This document shows, in pieces, positions 7,216-16,269 of a stretch of DNA of 50,929 nt. The position numbers were made by a program, and so were the translations under genes. Numbering within the stretch: position 1 is the first letter of the stretch; each line of letters opens with the position of its first letter. The stretch comes from an uncultured Collinsella sp. (GTDB lineage Bacteria > Actinomycetota > Coriobacteriia > Coriobacteriales > Coriobacteriaceae). The notes beneath the pieces were generated by a model, which was given only the letters and a program-made list of their open reading frames with translations, was not told where the DNA came from and searched no databases. The DNA lies in the NCBI GenBank assembly GCA_900755685.1, contig CAAEHI010000050.1:1-50929 (forward strand), written 5' to 3'.

Positions 7216-8964
7216 TTATGCGAAGAAACGGCCGATCGGCCATGAGCCGAGCGTCGTTCGTGCCTCTTCGTCAAGTGACGCTCTGAGCGCAGAGGCCATG
7301 TCCGAGTCTCCGCGCAAGGCTGCTGCGCATGCTTTCGACAGCGCACTATCTGAATTCAGCTGGATTGCCATTAACTCAGATTTCTCCTCGCTAGTAAGAT
7401 CTCGCTTTCGAGCGGCAATTTGATATCGATTTATCAGGGTTGCCTCTCGATCCGCAAAAGCTTCCAGGGCGTCTACGGTCATCTCGCAGCATTTCAGCAA
7501 CTCTTCCTTACAGCACGCATCTTGATCGTAGGCTGATAGCATTTCAAGCATCTTGTCGTTGACGTAGGCAGAGCTAACTTCGGTGACTGGATACTGCTTC
7601 AACGTAGCGGCAAACACCTCGGCATCGATATTGGCAAGCCTCATATAGTCCTGCATCGTTTGGACGAACAGAGGCGCGACGACTACGGGGGCATCCCCCT
7701 CGCCCCGGAAGAACACCGAGACCGTCAGGTCATCCAGTCGAAGCCCATCGACCATTCGGTACATATCTTCAGATACTTGGTAAAACACGAGCTTAATCGG
7801 ATGGTTCCCCAGATTGATATATCCGAATCCGTTTTGCCGATCCTTGTAGTGGAGGGGTGCGTTCTCAACCAATCCCTTGTAAATTGTCTCGATGTTTCTT
7901 AAATCCTGAGTGGTCAACGCACTGATGTCGAGCTCTGGCTTGTAATGAAGAGCGTCGACAACCCGCTTGATAATCTCCAGCGACTGCAATCGACTCTCAA
8001 GGGCGTCGAGGTCGCCTCCGCTCAACTTGCACCCGCGAGCAAAGCCGCTTCCGTCTATGGAAAGCGTACCGGTTTGCATCAATGCGCGCATGAGGGCCAA
8101 CTCTTCCATGCGCTCGACAAGAGTTCCGGTCTCGCTGAGGGTGATTGTGTTGGTGGAGAGGCATATGTCGAAACCCCTGAAGAAAACGTGCTCGCCATTC
8201 TCATTTTCTCCGGCCATGACCACCGCATTTAGGGAAACATCACCAGAGCTGACGTCATGCCGAGACCCAATCGCGACGCCAACTATGTTTTCAAGCTTAT
8301 TCAAGGGATACAGCTCTCCCCAGGGGCTCTTCCCGTAGATATACAGCCCGTTCCTGTATGGAGCCAAGCTTGCGGGCGACTCGCCCTCGAGCAGCTCGAT
8401 TCCAAACTCGCACTCATCAAAGCAAAGGCCGGCGTCCTTAAATTCCTCGATTGTCTTGGGGGCGATGCCAGCGACTGCTCGCTGCTTTGCTCTGTCCTTG
8501 ACCGCCCTTCTGACAAGCCGCGTCAATTCCGCCGCGTCTGATGGAAGCCGGTCGAAACGCAAAGAGATGCGCTCTTGTTGCTCCGGAATATCGGCCAGAA
8601 TCTTCTTTAGGTCATAGGGAAGCAAAAGTCTGTAGAAAACCTCCGCTGAACGAGCCTCGCTCCCACAGTAGACGTAAAAATAGATGCAGCCTCCAGCAAT
8701 GTTGAGATAGTGTCTGAGGTCTGAAACTCGAACTTGCCGCTTAGGTCGGTCCGATTTTCTTTTCGAAGTGGTCCCCTTGACCTGAAGCGGCAACTGGCCT
8801 TCAACGGTCTCAATCGTGAAGGAAGAAGACGAGTAGACTTGCAGGTGCCCGTCGGTGCATTCGGTCTTGTCGTTCTCATCTATATACGCATAGACGCAAG
8901 CGACATCGCCGAAAGCCTGCTTGACAGCATTGACCGCGTTCTGCTCGATTTTGCGATTGTCCAA
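7216..8964 (-). CDS. DUF4365 domain protein (nuclease-like)
   Basis: The 582-residue protein starts at TTG 8964 with AAGGAGA seven bases upstream. Residues about 5-170 match DUF4365: a helix, a strand with D38 (TECTDGHLQVY), then EGQLPLQVKGT with E55 and the Q61-x-K63 pair, then a helix and a strand (HYLNIAGGCIYFYVYC). This is the spacing of a PD-(D/E)xK nuclease core with Q in place of the second acid, as seen in several families. Residues 200-582 form a large domain I do not recognise, with a helical end. It is followed 28 bases later by the HEPN-like gene and preceded 89 bases upstream by the AAA ATPase gene. A defence role is inferred from the fold and context. Confidence 0.75.
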   Translation of the reverse strand: MDNRKIEQNAVNAVKQAFGDVACVYAYIDENDKTECTDGHLQVYSSSSFTIETVEGQLPLQVKGTTSKRKSDRPKRQVRVSDLRHYLNIAGGCIYFYVYCGSEARSAEVFYRLLLPYDLKKILADIPEQQERISLRFDRLPSDAAELTRLVRRAVKDRAKQRAVAGIAPKTIEEFKDAGLCFDECEFGIELLEGESPASLAPYRNGLYIYGKSPWGELYPLNKLENIVGVAIGSRHDVSSGDVSLNAVVMAGENENGEHVFFRGFDICLSTNTITLSETGTLVERMEELALMRALMQTGTLSIDGSGFARGCKLSGGDLDALESRLQSLEIIKRVVDALHYKPELDISALTTQDLRNIETIYKGLVENAPLHYKDRQNGFGYINLGNHPIKLVFYQVSEDMYRMVDGLRLDDLTVSVFFRGEGDAPVVVAPLFVQTMQDYMRLANIDAEVFAATLKQYPVTEVSSAYVNDKMLEMLSAYDQDACCKEELLKCCEMTVDALEAFADREATLINRYQIAARKRDLTSEEKSELMAIQLNSDSALSKACAAALRGDSDMASALRASLDEEARTTLGSWPIGRFFA

Positions 8965-9053
8965 GCTTCTCCTTACTGTTTTAGATCGTCAGCAAACCGA
9001 TGTCAGGCATGTTTCTCACTTGACCTAACTGCCTCGCGATGAATCGCATGGCC

Positions 9054-10319
9054 CTAGAGGAAAAAGTCCCTCGCGCTCACGATGCGGATGCCGTCGATAT
9101 CCGTGTCGTAGGAACCCTGCCTCACGACCACGATCTTCTCGTGGTTGTCTCGTATCGACTTCAGAGGGGCGATCTCTCGCTCCCTGGTCTCGCTTGCGAA
9201 CATCTCGTCAGTCGCCTGCACGTAGAGCACGCGCCCGTCCTTCGTCGCAACGAAGTCGACTTCCTTGCCATAGAGCTTGCCCACATGCACGCTCCATCCT
9301 TCGTAGAGCAGCTGGAGATACACGGCGTTCTCGAACAGACGGCCAGTATCCGTGACCCTATAGCCGGCCATCCAGGTCCTGAAGCCGGTGTCGACGATGT
9401 ACTCCTTTGGGTTCGTCTTGAGGAGCGCCTTGCCGTGCAAATCGTAACGCGTGGCACGATAGAACAGGAAGGCCTCCTCAAGCGCACCCACATACGAGGA
9501 AACGGTCTTGTTCGTGGTCTTCGGCCCCGCAGAAGTTAACGCGCCGGCGATTCGACTCGACGAGCACTCGTTGCCGATGTTGTCCGCCAGGAATTCGGCC
9601 ACATGGCGCAGCAGGGAAGGGTCAGTCACCGCACTTTTGCCCTTCCCGCGCTCACGGTTGACAATATCACGCACGGCGATGGCTTCGTAGACGCCGAACA
9701 TGTACGCCGAGTGCTGCGCCTGGGTCGTCGAGAGGGATGCGATGGCTGGCATGCCCCCGTACTCAAGGTAACGAGTAAGCATGTCGTCGAAGAGAACGGG
9801 ATCCCCCTCGGGAGTGAGAGCCACCGAAGTTCCCGATACGAACTCGATTCCGCAGAAGTCGGCGAACTCGGAGAAGGACAGGGGCAGCATCTTTACCTCT
9901 ACGTAGCGCCCGGAGAGATAGGTGGCCAGCTCGCTCGAGAGAAGATACGCATTCGAGCCCGTGAGGTAGATGTCGCAATCGAAGTCGATCCTCATTGCGT
10001 TGACCGCATCCTGCCAGCCATCGATTCTCTGGGGCTCGTCTATGAAAACGTAGGTGCGACCCTTGTCCGACAGGCGCCCGCGAACGTAATCATAAAGCTG
10101 GTCCTCCGTCTTGATGCCCGTACCCTTGCTTTCCAGGTTGACGCTCACAAAGCCGCGGCCAGCGACTCCTTCAGACTCGACGGCCATCCTAATTAGATCG
10201 AGAAGGCTCGACTTGCCGCACCTGCGCACGCCCGTGATCACCTTGATGAGGTCGGTGTCACGGAAGAGCATCGCCTCCTCGAGGTATCTATCGCGGTTCC
10301 TGAGTCTGCCACCCTTCAA
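9054..10319 (-). CDS. AAA family ATPase with DUF4143 domain
   Basis: The 421-residue protein starts at TTG 10319 with TAGGAG upstream. Residues 30-38 are the Walker A motif (GVRRCGKSS), 90-97 the Walker B strand (YVFIDEPQ), and a sensor region follows (DIYLTGSNAYLLSSELATYL). The C-terminal third is DUF4143, ending in an EVDFVATKDG motif typical of a nuclease-like fold. This family is common in gut bacteria and archaea, usually as a single gene of unknown role, perhaps linked to toxin or mobile-element functions. It is on the same strand as the DUF4365 pair and may be part of the same transcript. A 9-bp inverted repeat overlaps its start region. Confidence 0.92.
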   Translation of the reverse strand: MKGGRLRNRDRYLEEAMLFRDTDLIKVITGVRRCGKSSLLDLIRMAVESEGVAGRGFVSVNLESKGTGIKTEDQLYDYVRGRLSDKGRTYVFIDEPQRIDGWQDAVNAMRIDFDCDIYLTGSNAYLLSSELATYLSGRYVEVKMLPLSFSEFADFCGIEFVSGTSVALTPEGDPVLFDDMLTRYLEYGGMPAIASLSTTQAQHSAYMFGVYEAIAVRDIVNRERGKGKSAVTDPSLLRHVAEFLADNIGNECSSSRIAGALTSAGPKTTNKTVSSYVGALEEAFLFYRATRYDLHGKALLKTNPKEYIVDTGFRTWMAGYRVTDTGRLFENAVYLQLLYEGWSVHVGKLYGKEVDFVATKDGRVLYVQATDEMFASETREREIAPLKSIRDNHEKIVVVRQGSYDTDIDGIRIVSARDFFL

Positions 10320-10325
10320 AAGCTG

Positions 10326-10360
10326 CTCCTAAAACTCGAATCTGGTTACACTTTTAGGAG
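10326..10360 (-). promoter_or_regulatory. Inverted repeat upstream of the AAA ATPase gene
   Basis: CTCCTAAAA at 10326-10334 and TTTTAGGAG at 10352-10360 are perfect reverse complements separated by 17 bases. The arm nearest the gene contains its ribosome binding site (TAGGAG), so a stem formed in the message would hide the site. The repeat could act as an operator or as a translational switch. Confidence 0.55.
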
Positions 10361-10520
10361 TATCGTAACTCCACGCCACAAGATGAGCAAAGAGCGCACC
10401 TCGAGACGGATCGACCAAGGGGATTACGCACCTGCCGGGAGGCAGGGCAGCTTGCTCGATCGACGCGGACTACCAATTGATAAACCCCAAAAGCCGGACC
10501 GCACGGCGGCGCTCGTTTCG

Positions 10521-10709
10521 CTAAATCGGCTTGATGGGATGGCGAATCACGGTCTTGAGCTTCTCCGGCGCGTACTTGCGCGGGTCGGAGAGGTAAATCT
10601 CGTGACAGAGGCGGGATTCGGAGAAGTCGGGCGCATATCCCCGTTCCGCCGCAAATGCACGCATGGCGCCTATGATCGTCAGCTCGTCATCGTAAGGCCC
10701 GTATAGCAA
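10521..10709 (-). pseudogene. C-terminal remnant of a GyrI-like (effector-binding) domain protein
   Basis: About 62 residues remain. They read LLYGPYDDELTIIGAMRAFA and continue to IYLSDPRKYAPEKLKTVIRH, the typical end of GyrI-like small-molecule-binding proteins, which are usually about 200 residues. There is no proper start: the frame opens only at a TTG directly at the edge of a 12-bp inverted repeat, and no ribosome site is present. The upstream two thirds of the gene are gone, replaced by the guaA downstream region. It is a truncated, inactive copy. Confidence 0.7.
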
Positions 10710-10742
10710 TGGGCGCGGATTCGGAAGATGCCGCGCCCATTG
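10707..10742. repeat. 12-bp perfect inverted repeat downstream of guaA
   Basis: CAATGGGCGCGG (10707-10718) pairs with CCGCGCCCATTG (10731-10742) over a 12-base loop. It lies 34 bases past the guaA stop codon and could end its transcript, but no T-run follows on the minus strand, so a simple Rho-independent terminator is not supported. Confidence 0.65.
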
Positions 10743-10775
10743 GCAAACACTATAGCATAGAATCGAACGTCTGTT

Positions 10776-12374
10776 CTACTCCCACTCGATGGTCGCGGGC
10801 GGCTTGGACGTGATGTCGTAGCACACGCGGTTGGCGCCGGGAACCTCGGCAACGATGCGGCCGGAGATGCGGGCCAGCACGTCGTAGGGCAGTTTGGCCC
10901 AGTCGGCGGTCATGGCATCGCTGGACTCGACGGCACGCAGGATGATCGGGCGCTGATAGGTGCGCTCGTCGCCCATAACGCCGACGGACTTAATGTCGGG
11001 CAAAACCGCAAAGTACTGCCAGCAGCTGTGCTCGGAGTTGCGCTCGCCGGTCTGCTCAAACAGACGCTGGTTGTAAGCGTCGAGCTCCTCGCGCACGATA
11101 GCGTCGGCGTTCTTGAGGATCTCGAGCTTCTCCTTGTCGACCGCACCGATGATGCGGATGGCAAGACCCGGGCCCGGGAAAGGCTGGCGAAACACGATGT
11201 GACCCGGCAGGCCCAGCGCCAGACCAAGCGCGCGGACCTCGTCCTTAAAGAAGTGGTCGAGCGGCTCAATGAGGTCAAAGTGCACGCCCTCGGGGAACGG
11301 GATCAGGTTGTGGTGGCTCTTGATGGTGGCCGTCTTGCCGCCCGTCTTGCGAGCTCCGGACTCGATGATGTCGGGGTAGATAGTGCCCTGAGCCAGGTAC
11401 TTGACCGGCTTGCCATCGGTCTCGAGCTGCTGCGCCACGGCGAAGAACTCTTTCCAGAACTGCGTACCGATGATGCGGCGCTTCTCCTCGGGCTCGGTCA
11501 CGCCGGCCAGAAGCTCGGCATAACGGTCCTCGGCGTGGACGTGAATAAAGTCGACGTCAAACTGCTTGGTGAAGACCTCCTCCACTTGCTCGGGCTCGCC
11601 CTTGCGCAGCAGGCCGTGGTTGATGAACACGCAGGTCATCTGCTTGCCCACGGCGCGGGCGCCCAGCGCAGCCACGACGGAGGAGTCGACGCCACCGGAC
11701 AGAGCCAGAATCACGCGGTCGTCGCCGACCTTCTCGCGAAACTCGGCCGTCATGGTCTCGACCAGGTTGTCCATGCTCCAGTTGGGCTCCAGGCCGCAGA
11801 TCTCAAACAGGAAGTTGCTCAGCAGCTGCTGACCGTACTCGGAATGCTTGACCTCGGGGTGAAACTGCGTGGTGAAGATCTTGCGCTCGACGCACTCCAT
11901 GGCGGCAACCGGGCACACGTCGGTGCTGGCGGTAACGGTAAAGCCCTCGGGTACCTCGGACACGGCGTCGCGGTGGCTCATCCACACAGTCTGCTCCATG
12001 GGCGTGGAGTTAAAGAGCTTGGCGCCGGCCGTGCGCGTGATGGTGGCGCGGCCGTACTCGCCCACCTCGGAGTGGCCGACCTTGCCGCCAAGCGTCACGG
12101 CCGTGATCTGATGGCCATAGCAAAAGCCCAGGACGGGAAGGCCCAGGTCAAAGATGGCAGGATCGATGGACGGAGCGTCCTCGGCATACACAGAAGCCGG
12201 GCCGCCGGAAAGGATGAGCGCAGAGGCGTTCATCTCGCGAATCTCGTCGGCCGAGATGTCGCAGGGGACAATCTCGGAATACACGTTGAGGTCGCGGACG
12301 CGACGGGCAATGAGCTGACCGTACTGCGCACCAAAGTCGAGTACGAGGACCTTTGCGGAAGCCTTTTGATCCAT
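10776..12374 (-). CDS. guaA: GMP synthase (glutamine-hydrolysing)
   Basis: The 532-residue enzyme converts XMP to GMP using ATP and glutamine. The start ATG at 12374 has GGGGGAA upstream and gives MDQKASAKVLVLDFGAQYGQ. The N-terminal class I amidotransferase has the nucleophile loop VLGFCYGHQ and the His-Glu pair FHPEVKHSE. The ATP pyrophosphatase domain has the P-loop LALSGGVDSSVVAALG, and the dimerisation domain ends with the usual TSKPPATIEWE. Length and motifs are complete. It is divergent from the asparaginase gene, with 267 bases between. No purine riboswitch was recognised in its leader. Confidence 0.98.
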   Translation of the reverse strand: MDQKASAKVLVLDFGAQYGQLIARRVRDLNVYSEIVPCDISADEIREMNASALILSGGPASVYAEDAPSIDPAIFDLGLPVLGFCYGHQITAVTLGGKVGHSEVGEYGRATITRTAGAKLFNSTPMEQTVWMSHRDAVSEVPEGFTVTASTDVCPVAAMECVERKIFTTQFHPEVKHSEYGQQLLSNFLFEICGLEPNWSMDNLVETMTAEFREKVGDDRVILALSGGVDSSVVAALGARAVGKQMTCVFINHGLLRKGEPEQVEEVFTKQFDVDFIHVHAEDRYAELLAGVTEPEEKRRIIGTQFWKEFFAVAQQLETDGKPVKYLAQGTIYPDIIESGARKTGGKTATIKSHHNLIPFPEGVHFDLIEPLDHFFKDEVRALGLALGLPGHIVFRQPFPGPGLAIRIIGAVDKEKLEILKNADAIVREELDAYNQRLFEQTGERNSEHSCWQYFAVLPDIKSVGVMGDERTYQRPIILRAVESSDAMTADWAKLPYDVLARISGRIVAEVPGANRVCYDITSKPPATIEWE

Positions 12375-12641
12375 GGTTCCCCCTCTTGTTGGCGGGGAGC
12401 CGGTGCCCACCCGCGTGAATGAACGAAAATAGCCTTCATAGTGTACACGTTATATGGGGTTTCTCGCCCCTCGCAGCCATCAGCGCACGGCAAACGCACG
12501 ACCTAGGCCCCTATTTGACGGCAATTGAAGTGTTACCAAACGTTACAGATGATGTAATACGTTTGAACATTGGACGCCCTGTGCCACAATACTGCCGAAC
12601 GACTCCGCCCTTGCGGCGGCAAATACGATAGGAATACCAGC

Positions 12642-13655
12642 ATGAAGCGCATCCTTCTCATCGCCACGGGCGGCACCATCGCATCGACCGAGGACGGCAA
12701 CGGCCTCTCCCCCGCCCTGACCGGTGAGGAGCTCGCCCAGAGCGTCCCCGAGATCTTGGGGCTCTGCGAGCTCGACGTCGTGCAGCCCATGAACATCGAC
12801 AGCACCAATATGCGCCCGAGCGACTGGATGCGTATCCGCGACGTCATCGTCAAGGGCTATGCCGACCACGACGGCTTCGTGATTCTACACGGCACCGACA
12901 CCATGAGCTACACCGCGGCAGCACTTTCCTATCTGATTCAGGACAGCCCCAAGCCCATCGTGCTCACCGGCTCGCAAAAGCCCATGGGCAACCCCTTTAC
13001 CGACGCCAAGCTCAACCTGTACCAGAGCCTGCTCTATGCGCTCGACGAGCATTCGCACGATGTGTCGATCGTGTTTGGCGGCGTCGCCATTGCCGGCACG
13101 CGCGCCCGCAAGCAGCGCACCATGAGCTTTAACGCGTTCATTAGCGTCAACTATCCGCCCATTGCCTACATCCGCAACGACCGCATTGTGCGCAACGGGC
13201 TCCACGGCACTCATCAGGGCGAAAACCCGGTGCGTTTCTACGACAGCATCGACCCGCGCGTATTTGTACTCAAGCTTACGCCCGGCGTAAACCCGGGCAT
13301 CCTCGACGCCCTTGCCGATAGCTACGACGCCGTGATTCTGGAGACCTTTGGCATTGGCGGTATTCCCGAGTTTGGCGAGTCGGGCGAGTCGTTCCAAGAG
13401 GCAATTTTCCGCTGGGTCGATTCGGGTCGCACCGTCGTTATGACCACGCAGGTCCCCGAAGAGGGCCTCGATCTGGGCATTTATGAGGTCGGCCGTGCTT
13501 ACGCCAATCATCCGGGCATTCTGCGCGGCGACGACATGACCACCGAGACGCTCGTGGCCAAGACCATGTGGGCACTCGGCCAGTCACGCGATGCGGCCGA
13601 GATCCAGCGCCTGTTCTACAGCCAAGTCAACCACGACCGCATCCCGATGGCGTAA
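12642..13655 (+). CDS. ansA: Type I (cytoplasmic) L-asparaginase
   Basis: The 337-residue enzyme hydrolyses asparagine to aspartate and ammonia. The start ATG at 12642 follows ATAGGAA. Both catalytic threonine motifs are present: ILLIATGGTIASTEDGNGL at the start and FVILHGTDTMSYTAAALSYL around residue 90, with the lysine region VLTGSQKPMG after it. There is no signal peptide, so it is the cytoplasmic type. The gene stands alone and is divergent from guaA. The symbol is by family resemblance; substrate preference between asparagine and glutamine cannot be read from the sequence alone. Confidence 0.93.
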   Translation: MKRILLIATGGTIASTEDGNGLSPALTGEELAQSVPEILGLCELDVVQPMNIDSTNMRPSDWMRIRDVIVKGYADHDGFVILHGTDTMSYTAAALSYLIQDSPKPIVLTGSQKPMGNPFTDAKLNLYQSLLYALDEHSHDVSIVFGGVAIAGTRARKQRTMSFNAFISVNYPPIAYIRNDRIVRNGLHGTHQGENPVRFYDSIDPRVFVLKLTPGVNPGILDALADSYDAVILETFGIGGIPEFGESGESFQEAIFRWVDSGRTVVMTTQVPEEGLDLGIYEVGRAYANHPGILRGDDMTTETLVAKTMWALGQSRDAAEIQRLFYSQVNHDRIPMA

Positions 13656-13694
13656 TCCCTAAGGCAGTTCCACTTATCGCAGCCTCAAACGACA

Positions 13695-13935
13695 GGTGGT
13701 CCCCCTCGGGCCGTGCAAAAATCGGAGTATTCTGCAATTTCTCCGCCGGAGACATAGAATCGGCCGATTGTTAGACGAACTTTTAGGGCGAAGAGGCCGT
13801 CTAGTAAATATTTATTCCACATTTTTATTAAGCGTGTGGATTAACTACTGTCAAAAAGGCAAAGCCAGCCGCTCGAGCTACCATCTACGGCTGAACAAGT
13901 GCTGAATACTCGCGATTTTGCACATCGAAACCAGG
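13695..13935. repeat. Palindromic MITE-like element (about 241 bp)
   Basis: The left end (13695-13747) and the right end (13888-13935) are imperfect reverse complements. The shared pattern reads roughly GGTSGTCCCCCT, then GTGCAAAATCG, then GAGTATTC, in that order from each outer end inward. The inner 140 bases are AT-rich (CTAGTAAATATTTATTCC) and non-coding. A non-coding body with long inverted ends fits a miniature inverted-repeat element or a mobile intergenic repeat family. It fills the gap between the asparaginase and XRE genes. Confidence 0.65.
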
Positions 13936-13976
13936 GGGACCCGCCCAAAGAGCGTCAATTAGCAGCGAGGAACGCC

Positions 13977-14195
13977 CTATTCGATACCCTCGAGAAGTTC
14001 TGACACCGTCATGCCGAGTGCGGGCGCGATCTTAAATAGAACCCTGAGCGTGAAATTTGCCGTCCCATCTTCGATTCGGTCGAGGTAGGGTCGGCTGATT
14101 CCTGTCGCCACACAAAAATCAACCTTGGAGATACCAAGGTCTCTGCGTGTCTCTTCGACCCGCCTGCCAAGAATCTGTTTCGCACGTTCGTCCAT
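13977..14195 (-). CDS. XRE family (Cro/CI-like) transcriptional regulator
   Basis: The 72-residue protein is almost entirely one helix-turn-helix domain: LGRRVEETRRDLGISKVDFC, then VATGISRPYLDRIEDGTANF, then a terminal helix (TVSELLEGI). It would bind DNA as a dimer. No clear ribosome site precedes ATG 14195, so the transcript may have a poor or short leader. Between it and the divergent gene lies a perfect 24-bp palindrome, the obvious operator. The pair probably forms a small self-regulated unit. Confidence 0.88.
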   Translation of the reverse strand: MDERAKQILGRRVEETRRDLGISKVDFCVATGISRPYLDRIEDGTANFTLRVLFKIAPALGMTVSELLEGIE

Positions 14196-14224
14196 GCAGA
14201 CGAGTTTGAAATGGAGCCGAACAT

Positions 14225-14248
14225 AAACGTAAACTATAGTTTACGTTT
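14225..14248. promoter_or_regulatory. Perfect 24-bp palindromic operator in divergent promoter region
   Basis: The half-site AAACGTAAACTA at 14225-14236 is followed directly by its exact reverse complement to 14248. The centre reads TATAGT on both strands, so a -10 box for either gene would sit inside the operator. It lies 29 bases from the XRE start and 23 bases from the start of the other gene. Confidence 0.8.
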
Positions 14249-14271
14249 TGCCGAATACACAGGAGTTTTCT

Positions 14272-14661
14272 ATGTCGGGTTCTTCGGTCCGCATGTACCG
14301 AGCCACGCTTCGCACAAACAGCGTGCCGCCCAAGCTCGTCGTCGTTGAAGCTGAATGTCTTTCGCCCGATGAACGCACAGCATTTGCATTGCTATCAAGT
14401 CGCGTCGCCGCCGTTCTGGTCCCTTGCCCGACGCAAGGTGAACTTGCCATCCAATGCCAGGCGCACAGCTGCTCGCTCAATCAGGCTGCCGTAATCGCAA
14501 CCAGCCAACGAGGCCTGCCGCTCCTTTTAGAAGCCGGTATCGCACTCGCCCTTCGCGGCGCCGGATACGAAAACGAGGCCGCCGCCGATGTAGTCTTTCA
14601 ACCACGATCGAGCGGCGGCCTCGCAGCAGCCATTGAATATGCGTGCAGGCTCGTTGCCTAA
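14272..14661 (+). CDS. Unknown protein divergent from the XRE regulator
   Basis: The 129-residue frame starts at ATG 14272 with CAGGAG eight bases upstream; an earlier in-frame ATG at 14248 lies in the operator and is unlikely. The protein is compact, alpha/beta in character (KLVVVEAECLSPDERTAFAL, AAVLVPCPTQGELAIQCQAH) and has a hydrophobic helix (LPLLLEAGIALALRGAGY). Four cysteines and one histidine occur but make no known motif. There is no signal peptide. I do not recognise the family. Its link to the XRE protein through a shared operator suggests the two act together, possibly as a toxin-antitoxin-like or stress module; that is conjecture. Confidence 0.6.
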   Translation: MSGSSVRMYRATLRTNSVPPKLVVVEAECLSPDERTAFALLSSRVAAVLVPCPTQGELAIQCQAHSCSLNQAAVIATSQRGLPLLLEAGIALALRGAGYENEAAADVVFQPRSSGGLAAAIEYACRLVA

Positions 14662-14670
14662 AAGGACAAG

Positions 14671-15054
14671 CTAGAAACCAAAGCCAAAGCCCGTTCCGGT
14701 AATCGCCGAGTACATAAAGTAAACGTTGATCACGTTGAGGAACACACCCGTGATGCAACCGTTGCGCAGGTAGCGCTCGCACACGATGCGCGCCATGGCG
14801 GCGGAGTCATCATTGTTCTTGGCCTGGCGTCCCGCCGTAAAGTACGTTGCCACGCTCAGCAGCAAATTGAGCACCGGCAGTGCCAGCAGCTCGTAGCTCT
14901 TACCCCAGCGCGTCACCTCGCCGGCTGCGTTAAACTTCGTTGCCACCTCGGGGCCAATGTTGGGGATCACAAACGCTGCAACCACCAGCGGAATCACCGC
15001 AAGTACGAGCAGCGCAATACCCATGTAGCCAGCTTTTTTGCCATATTTAAACAT
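14671..15054 (-). CDS. DUF1648/SdpI-like small membrane protein
   Basis: The 127-residue protein has an N-terminal helix (MGIALLVLAVIPLVVAAFV), then a DUF1648-type segment (FNAAGEVTRWGKSYELLALP), a second helix (VLNLLLSVATYFTAG) and a third near the end (GVFLNVINVYFMYSAI). The phrase about a target without gradient (PNIGPEVATKFNAAGEVTRW) is the typical DUF1648 signature. Its start is 12 bases after the ychF stop on the same strand, with AAGGAC as ribosome site, so it is in the ychF operon. SdpI proteins give immunity to a killing factor in Bacillus; here only the fold is shared and the role is unknown. Confidence 0.7.
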   Translation of the reverse strand: MFKYGKKAGYMGIALLVLAVIPLVVAAFVIPNIGPEVATKFNAAGEVTRWGKSYELLALPVLNLLLSVATYFTAGRQAKNNDDSAAMARIVCERYLRNGCITGVFLNVINVYFMYSAITGTGFGFGF

Positions 15055-15065
15055 ATGCGTCGTCC

Positions 15066-16142
<1,077 letters not shown>

Positions 16143-16269
16143 GACAGCTCCTTTTGGTACAGGTACTTCAAACTTCATAAGTATAGCGCCGCCGCAGCAT
16201 CCGGGCGAATCCGGACACCACGGCGGCGCAAATGAAGCAGAGATGCGTGAGGGTTCTAGACAGTAGCCC

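Noticed and set aside
10383..10706. 107-codon plus-strand frame
   Set aside because: It is antisense to the GyrI remnant in its second half and has no family signature.
11028..12422. 464-codon open frame opposite guaA
   Set aside because: It is fully antisense to a certain gene, and its composition follows from GC-rich third codon positions; no ribosome site or family match.
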